This document shows positions 61,572-64,000 of a DNA stretch of 64,000 nt, piece by piece. The DNA comes from Shimia marina (lineage in GTDB: Bacteria > Pseudomonadota > Alphaproteobacteria > Rhodobacterales > Rhodobacteraceae). The stretch's first letter is position 1; every line of letters begins with the position of its first letter. Position numbers and translations under genes: made by a program. The stretch lies in NCBI RefSeq assembly GCF_001458175.1, contig NZ_CYPW01000027.1:128390-192389 (forward strand), given 5' to 3'. A model generated the notes under the pieces. It was not told the origin of the DNA. It worked only from the letters and a program-made list of their open reading frames with translations, and searched no databases.

Positions 61572-62390
61572 ATGAAGATACTTTTCCTCGGTGATGTGAT
61601 GGGCCGCGCGGGACGTGCGGCTGTGATGGAACGCCTTCCCAAGCTGCGGGAAGCTTGGCGGTTGGATTTTGTCGTGGTGAACGGCGAGAACGCGTCCAAC
61701 GGCATGGGGCTCTCAGGGGCGCATGCCAAAGCGCTACTGGAGGCCGGGGCAGATTGCATTACACTTGGCGATCATGCCTTTGACCAGAAAGACATGATGC
61801 AGTTCATCCAATCTGAGCCACGTATCCTGCGCCCATTGAACTATGCGCGCGGCGATGTGCCCGGCAAGGGTTTTCGGGTGTTTGAGGCGCGCGGTGGCCG
61901 TAAAGTGCTGGTGACACAGGCGCTGGGACAGGTGTTTATGAAGCAGCCCTACAGCGATCCCTTCTCAGCGGTCGATCAAGTGCTGCGGGCCCATCCGCGC
62001 GGCGGGCTGGTGCAGGCGGCGATTGTAGATATGCACTGCGAAGCCACGTCTGAAAAAATGGGCATGGGTCATTATTGCGATGGCCGCGTGAGCCTTGTGG
62101 TGGGAACCCACACGCATGTGCCAACCGCAGATACGCAAATCCTGCCCGGCGGCACCGCCTTTCAGGCCGATGCTGGCATGTGTGGTGATTACAATTCGGT
62201 CATTGGCATGGAAAAGGCAGAACCCATGCGCCGCTTTGTCACCGGCATGCCCAAAGCGCGGTTCACCCCGGCATTGGGGGAGGCGACGCTTTCAGGTGTC
62301 TATGTAGAAACCGATGACCGCACCGGCGCGGCAACCCGTATCGAAATGGTGCGTCAAGGCGGGCGGCTGAGTCAGGCCGGGCCTGCCTGA
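61572..62390 (+). CDS. YmdB-like metallophosphoesterase (TIGR00282 family)
   Basis: This 272-residue calcineurin-fold phosphoesterase has FLGDVMGRAGR, VVVNGENASNGMGL, ITLGDHAFDQKDM, VVGTHTHVPTADTQILPGG and DADGM-like DAGMCGDY metal ligands. The family hydrolyses cyclic nucleotides or acts on RNA-associated signals. It follows the cyclo-ligase, an order common in alphaproteobacteria. Confidence 0.9.
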   Translation: MKILFLGDVMGRAGRAAVMERLPKLREAWRLDFVVVNGENASNGMGLSGAHAKALLEAGADCITLGDHAFDQKDMMQFIQSEPRILRPLNYARGDVPGKGFRVFEARGGRKVLVTQALGQVFMKQPYSDPFSAVDQVLRAHPRGGLVQAAIVDMHCEATSEKMGMGHYCDGRVSLVVGTHTHVPTADTQILPGGTAFQADAGMCGDYNSVIGMEKAEPMRRFVTGMPKARFTPALGEATLSGVYVETDDRTGAATRIEMVRQGGRLSQAGPA

Positions 62391-62452
62391 GCCTCCTGAG
62401 TTTCTGTCGCGGATCTTTCATCGATTCTTTCTTGCCAGGCCAATCACGACCA

Positions 62453-62477
62453 CGCGCGCCACGGATGTTGGCGCGCG
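62453..62477. other. GC-rich stem-loop after the YmdB-like gene
   Basis: CGCGCGCCA pairs perfectly with TGGCGCGCG around CGGATGT. No T-run follows. The remaining gap to 62620 holds nothing else clear. Confidence 0.45.
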
Positions 62478-62619
62478 ATGCCCGACTTATGCTCAAATCC
62501 TTCAGAGCACCGCATGCGCACCACCGTTGGACGTGCTTTGCTCCTGCGTCACTGCGAAAATGGCTTGTTCGACTTGAGGGCCATGGTAGAACTTCTCCGC
62601 TGACAAGAGCAGGACAACT

Positions 62620-64000
62620 ATGGATCTTTTTGCGTTTTCTCAAACCACACAGGCTGTTCTGGCCCTGCTGACCGTAGCGGGCATGTTTGTGCTCTTTCTG
62701 AAGGAAGTCTACCCGACTGAAGTGGTGGCCATCGGCGGCGTGGCGCTGCTCCTGTTTCTGGGGGTCTTGCCCTATGAGGCGGCGCTGGGTGTCCTGTCCA
62801 ACCCGGCACCTTGGACCATTGCGGCCATGTTCATCGTCATGGGGGCGCTGGTGCGGACTGGCGCGCTTTCGGCTTTCACGCAACTGGCTGATGGGCAGGC
62901 GCAGAAGCGCCCGGCCGTGGCCATTGTCATGTTGCTGGTGTTTGTGATCGTCGCTTCGGCCTTTGTGTCCAACACGCCGGTGGTTGTGGTGATGATCCCC
63001 GTGTTCACCCAATTGGCACGTACCTTGGGAACGTCTGCGTCCAAGCTTCTGATTCCACTCAGTTATGCCGCCATCTTGGGCGGCACTCTGACGCTGATCG
63101 GCACCTCGACAAACCTCTTGGTAGATGGGGTTGCAAGGGAGCAGGGGCTGACACCGTTCAGCATCTTTGAGGTCACCCCGCTTGGCATCATCCTTGTCGC
63201 TTGGGGCATGCTCTATCTTTATGTATTTGGTCGGCGGCTTCTGCCGGAACGGGCCAGCATGGCGGACATGCTCTCCAACCGCAGCCAAATGAAGTTCTTC
63301 ACCGAAGCGGTGATCCCGCCGGAAAGCAACCTTGTGGGGCGCGAAGTCTCCGGAGTGCAGCTTTTTAAACGCGACGGAGTGCGCCTGATTGACGTGATTC
63401 GTGGCGACACCTCGCTGCGCCGCAACCTCAAAGACGTAACGCTTCAGGTGGGCGACCGCGTGGTGCTGCGCACCAAAATGACCGAGCTTTTGAGTTTGCA
63501 GCGCAACAAATCACTCAAGCGACTGGATCAGGTGGGCGCTGTGGAAACCACCACGGTCGAAGCGCTGATCACGCCGGGCTGTCGTATGGTGGGGCGCCGC
63601 CTTGGCTCGCTGCGCCTGCGCCGTCGCTATGGTGTCTATCCGCTGGCCGTGCACCGTCGCAATCAGAACATCGGTCAGCAGCTTGATCAGCTGGTGGTGC
63701 GCGTGGGGGACACGCTGCTGCTTGAAGGCGCCCCGGAAGACATTCAGCGTCTGTCTTCGGATATGGATATGGTGGATGTCTCGCACCCGTCAGAGCGGGA
63801 ATACCGCCGCGGCCATGCGCCAATTGCGCTTGGTGCGATGGCAGGGGTTGTGGTGCTGGCCGGACTGGGGCTTGCACCCATTCTGCTCTTGTCCCTTCTG
63901 GCGGTGGCCGTTGTGTTACTGACGCGGTGTATTGATGCGGATGAGGCATTTTCGTTTGTGGATGGGCGCTTGCTGTCGCTGATCTTTGCCATGCTGGCCA
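62620..64000 (+). CDS. SLC13-family permease with RCK-C domains (partial, cut by window edge)
   Basis: At least 460 residues are present and the 3' end is missing. Six or more membrane helices are followed by the SLC13/CitT substrate motif (SNTPVVVVMIP, GGTLTLIGTSTNLLV). A soluble region with two RCK-C (TrkA-C) domains follows (ESNLVGREVSGVQLFKRDGV, GCRMVGRRLGSLRLRRRYGV) and then more helices. Such proteins carry anions such as sulphate, dicarboxylates or phosphate. The ion is not determined. A weak ribosome site (AGGA) precedes the ATG. Confidence 0.85.
   Translation, partial: MDLFAFSQTTQAVLALLTVAGMFVLFLKEVYPTEVVAIGGVALLLFLGVLPYEAALGVLSNPAPWTIAAMFIVMGALVRTGALSAFTQLADGQAQKRPAVAIVMLLVFVIVASAFVSNTPVVVVMIPVFTQLARTLGTSASKLLIPLSYAAILGGTLTLIGTSTNLLVDGVAREQGLTPFSIFEVTPLGIILVAWGMLYLYVFGRRLLPERASMADMLSNRSQMKFFTEAVIPPESNLVGREVSGVQLFKRDGVRLIDVIRGDTSLRRNLKDVTLQVGDRVVLRTKMTELLSLQRNKSLKRLDQVGAVETTTVEALITPGCRMVGRRLGSLRLRRRYGVYPLAVHRRNQNIGQQLDQLVVRVGDTLLLEGAPEDIQRLSSDMDMVDVSHPSEREYRRGHAPIALGAMAGVVVLAGLGLAPILLLSLLAVAVVLLTRCIDADEAFSFVDGRLLSLIFAMLA

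Noticed and set aside
1-64000. CRISPR arrays, insertion sequences, prophage
   Set aside because: No regularly spaced direct repeats, transposase genes or phage structural genes were seen.

Overview
The window is chromosomal DNA of an alphaproteobacterium, most likely a marine member of the Rhodobacteraceae (Roseobacter group). The evidence is the moderately high G+C, the protein families present (MmcB, DUF4167, DUF6324, DUF6476, CarD beside FdxA, CobS/CobT, HPPD, DUF1576), a tRNA-His with A73 and no required extra G-1, a GTTC-N7-GTTC SOS box and a TGA-N9-TCA iron box. Coding density is high. I see no insertion sequence, prophage or CRISPR array. The right edge cuts an SLC13-type permease gene.

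Layout. 0-5.6 kb: SOS-type mmcB, tRNA-His, a head-overlapping DUF6476/RluA pair, rpoH, a Gfo/Idh/MocA oxidoreductase and DUF4167. 5.7-12.7 kb: prfA-prmC, DUF1499, agmatinase, an M20 amidohydrolase, mazG and a sterol-desaturase-family protein. 12.7-17.6 kb: a metal block, with a DUF4856 protein divergent from a ferric-iron binding protein across a possible iron box, then a MarR regulator divergent from a Tat-exported multicopper oxidase across two near-identical operators. 17.6-25.6 kb: a membrane dipeptidase, two paralogous small secreted proteins bracketing a flavodoxin and a 2OG-Fe(II) oxygenase, PepF, an SCP2/hydrolase pair and a TPR protein. 25.6-31 kb: Suv3-like helicase, S4 protein, FdxA, CarD and a K+ channel with a zinc ribbon. 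31-43.7 kb: cobS/cobT, a CPA2 antiporter, an Lrp regulator divergent from HPPD, an 887-residue protein resembling fused pilus or type II secretion assembly parts, a MetY-type enzyme, a glycosyltransferase-like protein and DUF1576.

43.9-45.7 kb is a more A+T-rich patch with a PD-(D/E)XK nuclease-like gene next to tRNA-Tyr. 45.8-49.6 kb: rlmB, small conserved genes, a possible small RNA and a hybrid histidine kinase. 50-57 kb: histidine genes hisE, hisF, hisA, hisH and hisB, all on the minus strand but separated by unrelated single genes, often with two-way terminators. 57-64 kb: guanine deaminase, MgtE, 5-formyl-THF cyclo-ligase, a DUF333 lipoprotein, a YmdB-like phosphoesterase and the truncated permease.

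The most notable non-coding signal is a dispersed, roughly 62-base, two-hairpin repeat. It lies just 3' of genes in two near-full copies (23.6 and 54.8 kb), one diverged copy (1.2 kb) and two fragments. The other main regulatory candidates are the SOS box at the left edge, paired MarR operators, an inverted repeat between peroxiredoxin and AraC genes, a 16-bp palindrome upstream of agmatinase, and a possible hairpin in the rpoH leader. I did not find a convincing new multi-gene system; the window is mostly core genome.
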